Source: CAZUAQ01 sp964618455 (GTDB taxonomy: Bacteria; Planctomycetota; Phycisphaerae; UBA1845; PWPN01). Taken from it: a DNA stretch of 23,403 nucleotides. The notes under the pieces were generated by a model. The model saw only the letters and a list, made by a program, of their open reading frames with translations. It searched no databases and was not told the origin of the DNA. The position numbers and the translations under genes were made by a program. Positions 16,104 to 22,524 of the stretch are shown piece by piece. The stretch's first letter is position 1. Every line of letters begins with the position of its first letter. The stretch lies in NCBI GenBank assembly GCA_964618455.1, contig CAZUAQ010000073.1, positions 1 through 23,403 on the forward strand, read 5' to 3'.

Positions 16104-16926
16104 TAACGTCCTCCTTGCTATTCTCGTCATTGGTGTCAACCACCAGACGAAGGTTCTGGGCGGGGTCACGATCTGTGTTCATGGACTGCATCAATGCGGG
16201 CCACGACAGAGGCAGCTCGGCGGGCAGACCGTAGCGGTTTTTCGCCACGCATGCAGGGCTTCCGACGGTGCGGAGCACGCGTTCTCCGCCATCTGCTCCG
16301 AGAGCCACAGCAATGGTCCGGGTTCTGTTAAAGCCGGCGTCTTCACTCTCGGTGCGGTACTTACGCGTTGCGAAAAGCACAGCGTCGCACCATTCGTTGA
16401 TGAGGGCGGTGGCGTGTTTATGTAGTCGCGGCGAGTAGCGGTCATAGGCGGCCGATTCGGGGTCTTCGAATGTTTCGGTCTTCGCGTGCGCCAGAAGGAT
16501 CACACACATCCCGCGCTCGTTGCGTAGGGCGTCCAGGCCGCTGAGCACCTCGCGCCATTGTCGGAGAGCGTGGACATACCCTTTGGCATATCCACCATCT
16601 GCCTTCTCGATGCTTTTGACCCCGTATTCGCGGCAGACATCGTCCCAGACGAGCCGTTCAAGCCAGTCCAGGCTGTCGATCACGACTGTCTGAAAGTCAT
16701 GTTCTTCTGAGTACAGCGCCGATAAGGCCGACATGACGTCGTCAAACGTGCAGGCCAACGGGAAGCTGGAGCAGTCGATCTCATCCAGACCATCTTCGGT
16801 GGGAATGAAGATCGCTCCTGGTGCCTGGGCGGCAGTGGTGGACTTGCCAATGCCCTCGGTGCCATAGATTAATAGCCTCGGCGGCTTGCAGCGCCGGCCC
16901 GTGTGAATCCGTTCAGCCAATGTCAT
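16096..16926 (-). CDS. Sak4-like RecA-fold ATPase (single-strand annealing protein)
   Basis: A 276-residue AAA_24/Sak4-type protein. Walker A is GTEGIGKS at 22-29, Walker B VVIDSLDWL around 82-89, followed by GYAKGYVHALRQWREVL and a RecA-like ILLAHAKTETFEDPE. Sak4 proteins are RecA-like single-strand annealing recombinases that work with an SSB partner, here the DUF669 product encoded just downstream with an eight-base overlap. The ATG at 16926 is preceded by GGAGA; an upstream ATG at 16953 has no better site. With the RecE-like exonuclease it forms a complete end-resection and annealing system. Confidence 0.9.
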   Translation of the reverse strand: MTLAERIHTGRRCKPPRLLIYGTEGIGKSTTAAQAPGAIFIPTEDGLDEIDCSSFPLACTFDDVMSALSALYSEEHDFQTVVIDSLDWLERLVWDDVCREYGVKSIEKADGGYAKGYVHALRQWREVLSGLDALRNERGMCVILLAHAKTETFEDPESAAYDRYSPRLHKHATALINEWCDAVLFATRKYRTESEDAGFNRTRTIAVALGADGGERVLRTVGSPACVAKNRYGLPAELPLSWPALMQSMNTDRDPAQNLRLVVDTNDENSKEDVNG

Positions 16927-16973
16927 GTGCTCGGTCTCCTTCGTTACATGCACTTACTTGTGAGTCGCTGCCT

Positions 16974-17086
16974 GCCGCACCGCGCCGTGCCCGGCTTTGC
17001 CGGGCCTAGCCTGCCAATCCGTGCCTTTCCCAGCCTTGCGGCAACTTGCCTAGCCAAGCCTAGCCTGCCCAGCCACGCTTTACCGC
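16974..17086. repeat. GCCNN pentamer array A (NNGGC on the mRNA strand)
   Basis: From 16974 the bases GCC recur every five positions for about 23 units; 15 are exact and most others differ by one base (ACC, TCC, GCT). The two intervening bases vary freely. Two units are four bases long, so the phase slips at 17013 and 17067. It fills the gap between the Sak4-like gene and the 144-residue gene and just enters the end of the latter. A 5-bp period is incompatible with coding. Confidence 0.85.
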
Positions 17087-17514
17087 GCAGGAGCGTGTTG
17101 TACGCGCGCCGCTTTCATCGCGGTGATCACTGACGCAAGTTCGGTCAACTGACGATACTTCGTTTCAAAAAGAACCATGTCGGCATGGGCCTGCTTGAGC
17201 AGGGCCTCCCGCATGGACTCAGATCGCATCACCTCGTCGAGAGTGCGATAGCCGCCACCGTCGTTGCGACGGTCGTTGGTGAGAGAGACATAGACACGTG
17301 TGGGGGGTTGGCATGCGGGGCGCGTGTGCACGACCACGCGAATCAGCTCTCGTGCCTGCCAGACTCGATGCTGTTCCGCAGCTTTCGTGTCGTCCCACTC
17401 GAACCGGCCGTGAAGAGCAGTGTCGGGATCGCGTGCATACTCCACAACGTCGGTGGCGCGGAGTACACCTCCGTGTTGCAAGCGGATGTGTTCTAGTTCT
17501 TCTCTGCAATTCAT
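17080..17514 (-). CDS. Conserved phage recombination-cassette protein of unknown function, 144 residues
   Basis: The ATG at 17514 follows GGAG and AAGG; the open frame extends to 17607 but that part is repeat-array DNA. The protein reads LEHIRLQHGGVLRATDVVEYARDP, then LHGRFEWDDTKAAEQHRVWQARELIRVVV, then YVSLTNDRRNDGGGYRTLDEV, then a helical C-terminus. I recognise this pattern from many prophage hypothetical proteins located near annealing proteins and exonucleases, but no function is known to me. It lies between two GCCNN arrays. No catalytic motif is evident. Confidence 0.8.
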   Translation of the reverse strand: MNCREELEHIRLQHGGVLRATDVVEYARDPDTALHGRFEWDDTKAAEQHRVWQARELIRVVVHTRPACQPPTRVYVSLTNDRRNDGGGYRTLDEVMRSESMREALLKQAHADMVLFETKYRQLTELASVITAMKAARVQHAPAR

Positions 17515-17550
17515 AACCTTCGCTCCCGCTGCTAACGAATGTACGTATAA

Positions 17551-17737
17551 GCCTGTCACGCTTTGCCTAACCGCGCCGGGCCACGCCATGCCTGGCCACG
17601 CCTGCATCGCCTCGCCTCTCGTAGTCCCGCCATGCCGAGCCGTGTCATATCACGTCACGTCTCGCCTGCCACACCTCGCCGAGCCGGGCCAAGCCACGCC
17701 GCGCAGTGCCACGCCATGCCGTGTCGCGGCTCGCCTA
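17551..17737. repeat. GCCNN pentamer array B, the longest
   Basis: About 36 pentamers, 25 of them starting with exact GCC, such as GCCAC, GCCAT, GCCGT and GCCGG. The rest are mainly GTC or ACC variants. Phase slips of one base occur at 17561, 17605 and 17664. It fills nearly the whole gap between the 144-residue gene and the RAMP-like gene, ending just 12 bases before the latter's stop codon. Confidence 0.88.
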
Positions 17738-17748
17738 CCGAAAAACGT

Positions 17749-18378
17749 TCACTCGCTGGCAACCTTGAACAAACCCCAGCCCATGCCGCAGCTCTTGCGG
17801 CTGTCGGGACGGCCCTCGCCGATGCCCACCTGCATGCCCGCCCGCAGCAGCAGGTTGGCCACGTCCATCAGCGTGAACTGGTCGGTGTCGAAACGAACGC
17901 GGACAACGGCTTCCCAGCCCTCCCGCCACATCGGACGCGGGCGAAGGTCGCAGACACCGGACTCGTTGCGGACGGCCATCTCGGAGTATTCGGGTGCCCC
18001 CTTTGTGATCCGTACCAGCGGCGTGCCTTCATCGATATCGAATCCATCAGGTTCAATAAAAACAGAGAGCTTCGCGTGTGTCATTTTGAAACCACACATC
18101 CGGCACGCACTGACACACGCATTGCGAAATGCCGGTGCCGGAATCCCACACCAGCCCTCGACACTGCGGTGCATGGCTCCCTCATAGGAAGCCTTGAAAT
18201 CCTTCGGTTCCCTCCTGGCGCCCTTTCGGGCCGTACTTCCTGCCTCCTGGGTGGCGCGCATCTTCTCCCGCGCCTTAGCAGAGAACTTGTTCTGCACGTA
18301 CGGGGCGACACCGATGATACGGAACTCGGCCACCTCGAACTTCGGGGGTGCAATCGCTACAGCTTCCTGCTTCGTCAT
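17749..18378 (-). CDS. RAMP/Cas7-like conserved phage protein of unknown function
   Basis: A 209-residue protein with AAGGAG eight bases before its ATG. The N-terminus has EFRIIGVAPYVQNKFS, residues 79-87 read IPAPAFRNA, followed by SACRMCGFKMTHAKLSVFI. The C-terminus has WEAVVRVRFDTDQF, then LLLRAGMQVGIGEGRPD and SRKSCGMGWGLF. The pairing of an IPxxxFRxA segment with a C-terminal glycine- and basic-rich loop resembles RAMP-fold proteins such as Cas7, which bind single-stranded RNA. That is my inference from pattern, not a known assignment. It sits between the exonuclease gene and the Sak4 system, so binding of single-stranded nucleic acid in recombination is plausible. There are no Cas genes or CRISPR repeats in the window. 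Confidence 0.75.
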   Translation of the reverse strand: MTKQEAVAIAPPKFEVAEFRIIGVAPYVQNKFSAKAREKMRATQEAGSTARKGARREPKDFKASYEGAMHRSVEGWCGIPAPAFRNACVSACRMCGFKMTHAKLSVFIEPDGFDIDEGTPLVRITKGAPEYSEMAVRNESGVCDLRPRPMWREGWEAVVRVRFDTDQFTLMDVANLLLRAGMQVGIGEGRPDSRKSCGMGWGLFKVASE

Positions 18379-18435
18379 TCTGAACGCTCCTTGTGTGGCA
18401 AGGTCTGTGGTTTATCGCGTGCCACTTCGCGACAA

Positions 18436-18500
18436 TGGCAGGTGCGGGACTCGAACCCGCGTCCCGGGAACTTCAGGCCCCGGGGTGCGCCATTCCTGCC
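18436..18500 (-). ncRNA. D-armless tRNA-like structure
   Basis: On the minus strand 65 bases end with a perfect T-arm (GCGGG-TTCGAGT-CCCGC, matching the tRNA B-box) followed by CCTGCC, which pairs with GGCAGG at the 5' end to give a six-base acceptor-like stem. The middle is too short for both D and anticodon arms: one CCCGGG/CCCGGG stem with a ten-base loop. No CCA is encoded. It is therefore not a normal tRNA gene but a tRNA mimic or remnant, in the gap of the recombination operon and in its transcription sense. Confidence 0.55.
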
Positions 18501-18506
18501 GAAAAT

Positions 18507-18585
18507 GCCCGGGCGGGCGTAGGGAGTCCGGCCGTGTACCTCCGTGATGGCCTCCATGCCGCACGGCACGCCGTCCCGCCCGGGC
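18507..18585 (-). other. Long-range 11-bp stem in the same gap
   Basis: GCCCGGGCGGG at 18507-18517 is perfectly complementary to CCCGCCCGGGC at 18575-18585, enclosing 57 bases. These hold smaller hairpins: ACGGC-AC-GCCGT at 18563-18574 and ATGG-CCT-CCAT at 18547-18557. Next to the tRNA-like element and array C it suggests a structured RNA between the exonuclease and RAMP-like genes. This about 294-base gap (18379-18672) has no convincing coding frame. Confidence 0.55.
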
Positions 18586-18607
18586 GCGAGAGGTGCTGCT
18601 CTGCAAT

Positions 18608-18665
18608 GCCTGCTGTGCCTAGCCACCCCAAGCCCAGAGATGCCGCGTCTTGCCTAGCCCAGGCG
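18608..18665. repeat. GCCNN pentamer array C, the shortest
   Basis: GCC at 18608, 18617, 18622, 18632, 18642, 18652 and 18657 keeps a five-base phase from 18617 onward, about 12 units in all with several one-base variants. It lies directly after the stop of the exonuclease gene, the same relative position as array B after its upstream gene. Confidence 0.65.
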
Positions 18666-18672
18666 TAGTTCA

Positions 18673-19497
18673 TCACGCGATCTCCAAGCTTCTGATTCCC
18701 TCGTAGCCTGTCTCGAAGGCGTCCAGTTCCCAGGCCCGCCGCAGCCGCTTGATCGCCGCCTCGTTTTCCTGCCTGGCGATCGCCAGCGTGTCGTCGCTGA
18801 CGCGCCAGACCCCGCAGCGAAACGGCTCGATCTTCTCTACGGCGACGATGTAGACGGGCACCATCCGGTCGATCATCTGGGCCAGCACCGCTTGATAGAG
18901 CCCAAGCTGGTTGTGATAGCGCCGGCGCCGGGCATCGTTTTCGAACCAGGTGAGATCGGCGGTGGTTTTGAGGTCGACGATGCCGCGATGGGGGTGGAGC
19001 CAGTCGATCCGGATTTGGCACGGCGTGTCGCAGTACGTGGCGCGGACCACGCCTTCGGAACGACCGTAAAGGAGGAGAGTGATCGCCTCGTCATTCATGG
19101 CCACGCCCGAGGCCATTTGCTCGATGAGATCGAGCTGCTCGTGGGCGATGACGGGCTTGCCCTGGACCTGGGCCCATTCGGCAAATGCCTTGGTGGCGGA
19201 TCCGAAGGGCCTGTTGGTTTTGGGGTTGATGGGGCCGCCGACGGCGAATTGAGCCTCGAACGCATCGCGGCCCTCGAGAATACGACAGTGCGTCGCCCGC
19301 CCGAGCAGCAGGGCCGGTGTGTCGTCATCGGGGATCAGACCCAGCTGCTTCTTACGGTACAGCCAGGGGCAGTTCATGAAGTCGATGAGCTGATGGCTCG
19401 ACAGGTACTGGCCGGCCTTGGCATGGTACTCGTCGGCCGGTTCGGTCCCCAGAACGCTGAGGTCAATCATCACATCGTGCGTTTCGGTCTGCGGCAT
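18673..19497 (-). CDS. RecE-like PD-(D/E)XK exonuclease
   Basis: A 274-residue nuclease resembling the C-terminal domain of exonuclease VIII and DUF3799 proteins. It has SSHQLIDFMNCPWLYRKK at about 33-50, the conserved GRATHC near 66-71, an IRID at 162-165 and the PD-(D/E)XK core GIVDLKT at 172-178 (D175, K177). It would degrade one strand of double-stranded ends to give a 3' overhang for the Sak4-like annealing protein. GAGGGAG precedes the ATG. It is the first gene of the long minus-strand operon; a duplicated promoter-like element and repeated TCACATGA boxes lie upstream. Confidence 0.92.
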   Translation of the reverse strand: MPQTETHDVMIDLSVLGTEPADEYHAKAGQYLSSHQLIDFMNCPWLYRKKQLGLIPDDDTPALLLGRATHCRILEGRDAFEAQFAVGGPINPKTNRPFGSATKAFAEWAQVQGKPVIAHEQLDLIEQMASGVAMNDEAITLLLYGRSEGVVRATYCDTPCQIRIDWLHPHRGIVDLKTTADLTWFENDARRRRYHNQLGLYQAVLAQMIDRMVPVYIVAVEKIEPFRCGVWRVSDDTLAIARQENEAAIKRLRRAWELDAFETGYEGIRSLEIA

Positions 19498-19542
19498 TGT
19501 CGGACTCCCTCGTGAGCAGGTGCATCGCTTGTCCCGTACACC

Positions 19543-19575
19543 ATGCTTATTGCCGCAGAGGCCGAATAATTCACA
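19543..19575 (-). promoter_or_regulatory. 33-bp duplicated element, copy 2, upstream of the recombination operon
   Basis: This matches 3010-3042 at 28 of 33 positions with an unbroken 17-base block. Copy 2 lies 46 bases upstream of the exonuclease start on the minus strand. Together they look like a phage-specific promoter shared by the recombination operon and the head operon; the sigma-like protein encoded from 19810 is a candidate to read it, by inference only. Confidence 0.6.
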
Positions 19576-19588
19576 GTGCCATTCAAAA

Positions 19589-19756
19589 TCACATGACTGT
19601 CACAGCGCTCACATTGACCCTCACATGAGCGCTCACATGACACATTTGGCACACCCGGCATCGTCATGTGAGCCTCACAATGACCCTCATGTGATTTTGC
19701 TGATTCACATCGACGGCTAGAGACGTGGCACCGGCTACTCCGCAACCATCACATCA
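19589..19756. promoter_or_regulatory. Cluster of TCACATGA operator-like boxes
   Basis: Exact TCACATGA occurs at 19589, 19621 and 19633, and its inverse TCATGTGA at 19664 and 19687. One-base variants lie at 19609 (TCACATTGA), 19675 (TCACAATGA), 19705 (TCACATCGA) and 19749 (TCACATCA). Several are spaced 11-12 bases, about one helical turn. Left boxes face right and right boxes mostly face left. The cluster fills the gap between two divergent operons, as expected for a repressor or activator binding region. A related TCACATG sits at 5884. Confidence 0.75.
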
Positions 19757-19809
19757 GACGCCCGGGGCAGGCTCGGGCAGACATGAAGCAGGTAGCGGAG
19801 TGCCAAAGC

Positions 19810-20337
19810 ATGAGAAGCAATCGGGTCCGGGAGTTGTATGAAGAGTACATAGGAGCGCTAGAGGAGTGGCAGATCAAGATGGTCATCGCCCGCCTGGAAA
19901 AGAATAAGATGCCTTACAGTGCATGGGATGACGCTATGCAGGAGTTGGCCATCCTGATTGGGGGTTTCCGCTTCGATCCCGACAAGGCGCATCAGGCGAG
20001 TGAGAAAACGATCCTGTGCCGACTCATTGATAAGCACATCCGCATGATGGCGCGCAGTCACGCTCGGTACCAGGCGATGCTGGATCGCCTCGGAAAAAGC
20101 AAACAGCCGGAGGTGAACGACCAAACGCCTGACGACGCGGCTGCTGCAGCTGAGGTATTAGAGGTCGTCAAGGACCTGACGCCTGAGCAGCAGGAGATCT
20201 GCCAAGGGTTGATGGCCGGCGAAGGCATAGGCCAGATCGCGAAGCAAGTCGGCAAGCATTTCGAGGTGGTCAATCGTCAGGTGAATGTGATTCGCAAGGT
20301 CCTCGAGGAAAGGGGGTTCGACCAGTGGTTCGAATGA
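19810..20337 (+). CDS. Sigma-70-like phage transcription factor
   Basis: I use the ATG at 19810 (GGAG nine bases upstream), giving 175 residues; an ATG at 19783 has no clear site. The N-terminal half (YSAWDDAMQELAILIGGFRF, then LCRLIDKHIRMMARSHARYQ) resembles sigma region 2 (D..QE). The C-terminal half (LTPEQQEICQGLMAGEGIGQ, then IAKQVGKHFEVVNRQVNVIRKVLEE) resembles a region 4 helix-turn-helix. Overall it looks like a small ECF-type sigma, perhaps directing RNA polymerase to phage promoters. No anti-sigma gene is adjacent. It is the first gene of the plus-strand integration module and overlaps the next gene by four bases. Confidence 0.78.
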   Translation: MRSNRVRELYEEYIGALEEWQIKMVIARLEKNKMPYSAWDDAMQELAILIGGFRFDPDKAHQASEKTILCRLIDKHIRMMARSHARYQAMLDRLGKSKQPEVNDQTPDDAAAAAEVLEVVKDLTPEQQEICQGLMAGEGIGQIAKQVGKHFEVVNRQVNVIRKVLEERGFDQWFE

Positions 20338-20528
20338 GTAATGATATTCGCGTGCCCGATTGCCCCGGTCGCCGTCTGGATGAACTGGCCGAGATCCTCG
20401 CCCGGGGCGTATTGCGCATGGAAGCGAAAGAGAGGGGCTGTGCGGGCAAAAAGCGACTTGAGGTTTCCGCCGAAACGAGGCTCACTGTCACCCGATCCGG
20501 TGAACCGGAAGAAAGCGAGGTGACATGA
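20334..20528 (+). CDS. Small hypothetical protein of the integration module, 64 residues
   Basis: ATG overlaps the sigma-like stop (ATGA). The short sequence (IRVPDCPGRRLDELAEILAR, then GVLRMEAKE) is helical and charged. I have an impression of such short genes next to DUF2924 and recombinase genes in planctomycetal prophages, but no function. Its end overlaps the next gene by four bases. Confidence 0.72.
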   Translation: MSNDIRVPDCPGRRLDELAEILARGVLRMEAKERGCAGKKRLEVSAETRLTVTRSGEPEESEVT

Positions 20529-20986
20529 TGCAGAAAACCGTATTGAAACAGATCGATGAATTGTACCACATGACCATGATCCAGCTGCGTCAACGCTGGG
20601 CCGATCTGCAGGGAACAGCCCCGGGCCAACTCGGGCGGAAGTATCTGATTCGCCGCCTGGCGTATCGTATCCAGGAGCTGGCCTATGGCGGGCTGAGTCG
20701 CGATGCCAGGCGGGAACTGAAGGCCGTCGCTCAGGGCGCCACACCCAAGACGGTGGCACAAGCGCAGAGGCGGCGAAAGACCCAACTGTCGCCAGGAACG
20801 CGACTCCTGCGTGACTGGCACGGCGAGCGCTACGAGGTAACCGTCGCCGAGGACGGGTTTATCTACAACAGCAAGCGTTACAAGAGCCTGTCCGCCGTGG
20901 CGAGAGCCATCACCGGTACCCACTGGGGCGGCTACCGGTTCTTCGGCTTGGTCAACCGGAACCGCACGAAACGGGGTGACGCATGA
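20525..20986 (+). CDS. DUF2924 family protein
   Basis: A 153-residue basic protein fitting DUF2924: MTMIQLRQRWADLQGTAPGQ, then YLIRRLAYRIQELAYGGLSR, then LLRDWHGERYEVTVAEDGF and GGYRFFGL. DUF2924 genes are almost always found beside large serine recombinases in mobile elements, and a role as partner or directionality factor is suspected but not established. The start is one of two adjacent ATGs after GAGGTGAC. It overlaps the small upstream gene and the recombinase by four bases each. Confidence 0.9.
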   Translation: MMQKTVLKQIDELYHMTMIQLRQRWADLQGTAPGQLGRKYLIRRLAYRIQELAYGGLSRDARRELKAVAQGATPKTVAQAQRRRKTQLSPGTRLLRDWHGERYEVTVAEDGFIYNSKRYKSLSAVARAITGTHWGGYRFFGLVNRNRTKRGDA

Positions 20987-22524
20987 AACAGAAGAATCCC
21001 ATGATCCGCTGCGCCGTGTACACACGCAAGAGCCACGAGGAAGGTCTGGACCAAGAGTTCAATTCCTTGGATGCCCAGCGTGAGGCGGGCGAGGCGTATA
21101 TCGAATCGCAACGGCATGAAGGATGGCAGTGCATCCGGAAGCGCTACGACGACGGAGGATACTCGGGAGGCACGTTGGATCGACCCGCGTTGGCCGATCT
21201 GCTCGCCGACATCCGGGCCGGCCGAATCGATTGTGTAGTGGTCTATAAAGTGGACCGCTTGAGCCGCTCGCTGCTGGATTTTGCCCAGATGATTGGCTTG
21301 TTCGACGAGCACGCCGTCAGCTTCGTCTCCGTGACGCAGCAGTTCAACACGACCACCTCCATGGGCCGGTTAACCTTGAACATCCTGCTCTCGTTCGCTC
21401 AGTTCGAGAGGGAGATCATCGGTGAACGCATCCGCGACAAGAAACTCGCCACCGCCCGTCAGGGCAAGTACGTCGGGGGTGGACCGCTCCTGGGATTGGA
21501 CGTGGTGAACAAAAAGTACGTCGTCAATAAGGAGGAAGCGGCGCTTGTACAGTACATATTCGAAGTCTTTGAGAAGCTGGAATCCTGCAGGAAGGTGGCC
21601 GTGACCCTCAACGCCGAGGGAATCCGAACAAAGCAGCGCGTCACGAAGATTGGCAAGACCTGCGGAGGCAGAGAGTGGTCGATGCAGCAGGTCTACAAGG
21701 TGCTAACCAACCGCAAGTACATCGGGGAGATCGTGCATAAGAAGATCGTGTATCCGGGTGAGCATGAGGCCATCATCGGCAGAGAGATCTTTGAACGTGT
21801 CCAGGCCAAGCTGAAAAGCAACAAGACCTATACCCATCGGCATCAGGTTCGACGGTTCGCCCTGCTCCGCCGCATGCTCCAATGCGGACACTGCGGTGGT
21901 CTCGTCCAGCCGACGTGGGCGAAGAAGGATGGCCGCGAGCACCGCTACTACACCTGCGCCAAGAAGATCCGAACCGGATACGGCAAGTGCCCGCTGCCCG
22001 CGTTGCCGGCGTCAGAGATCGAAACGACCGTGGTCGACCAGCTTCGGGCCCTATTGCGCCATCCCGATGTGATCGCCCGAACGTACCGGGAGGTACGCAA
22101 GGGCGGCGACAGGGGGCGAGACGAGGCCACACGAGCCCGACTGGAGGAGCTCCGAACCCGCCAGGTACAGATCCAGAAATCGATTCGAGCCGTCCTGGAG
22201 GTGACGGACGGTGATGACGGTTTCATGGCCCAGGAGTTGAGCCGCCTCAACGGCGAACTGAAAACGCTCGCGAAAAGCATACGCGAGCTGGAAGCGAGGA
22301 TTCCCAGCGACCATACCATCGATCTTGATCGGGTCTCCGAGGCGTTGCGGGCCGTGGATCCCGTGTGGGAAGTCCTCTTCCCCGAAGAGCAGTGCAGGAT
22401 CGTCGAACTCCTGATCGAGCGGATCACCGTCAATATGAACGGTATCGATATTCGATTCCGTAGCAACGGCATCGAGCAGATCGTCGAGGAACTCCAGCCC
22501 ATCGAGGAGCGAACACATGCATGA
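20983..22524 (+). CDS. Large serine recombinase (phage integrase)
   Basis: A 513-residue large serine integrase. The catalytic serine is S17 in AVYTRKS, with the resolvase core following (SLDAQREAG, YDDGGYSGGTLDRP, YKVDRLSRSLLDF, SFAQFEREIIGERIRDK). Then come a recombinase domain (PLLGLDVVNKKYVVN, MQQVYKVLTNRKYIGEI), a zinc ribbon (CGHCG, CAKK, C) near residues 300-340, and a coiled-coil (about 385-440). It would integrate the phage at a short attB by attP x attB recombination. It is the last but one gene of the module and ends eight bases into the HTH gene. It lies near the right prophage end, as expected. Confidence 0.95.
   Translation: MKQKNPMIRCAVYTRKSHEEGLDQEFNSLDAQREAGEAYIESQRHEGWQCIRKRYDDGGYSGGTLDRPALADLLADIRAGRIDCVVVYKVDRLSRSLLDFAQMIGLFDEHAVSFVSVTQQFNTTTSMGRLTLNILLSFAQFEREIIGERIRDKKLATARQGKYVGGGPLLGLDVVNKKYVVNKEEAALVQYIFEVFEKLESCRKVAVTLNAEGIRTKQRVTKIGKTCGGREWSMQQVYKVLTNRKYIGEIVHKKIVYPGEHEAIIGREIFERVQAKLKSNKTYTHRHQVRRFALLRRMLQCGHCGGLVQPTWAKKDGREHRYYTCAKKIRTGYGKCPLPALPASEIETTVVDQLRALLRHPDVIARTYREVRKGGDRGRDEATRARLEELRTRQVQIQKSIRAVLEVTDGDDGFMAQELSRLNGELKTLAKSIRELEARIPSDHTIDLDRVSEALRAVDPVWEVLFPEEQCRIVELLIERITVNMNGIDIRFRSNGIEQIVEELQPIEERTHA

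Noticed and set aside
16974..17086. Array A as repetitive extragenic palindromes or simple microsatellite
   Set aside because: There is no palindromic unit, and the two variable bases of each pentamer rule out a plain microsatellite.
18436..18500. Ordinary tRNA gene
   Set aside because: The T-arm and acceptor-like stem are good, but there is no space for D and anticodon arms, so it is listed only as a tRNA-like element.
17563..18522. Plus-strand open frame through array B
   Set aside because: A five-base period gives shifting codons; the product is low-complexity and it is antisense to the RAMP-like gene.
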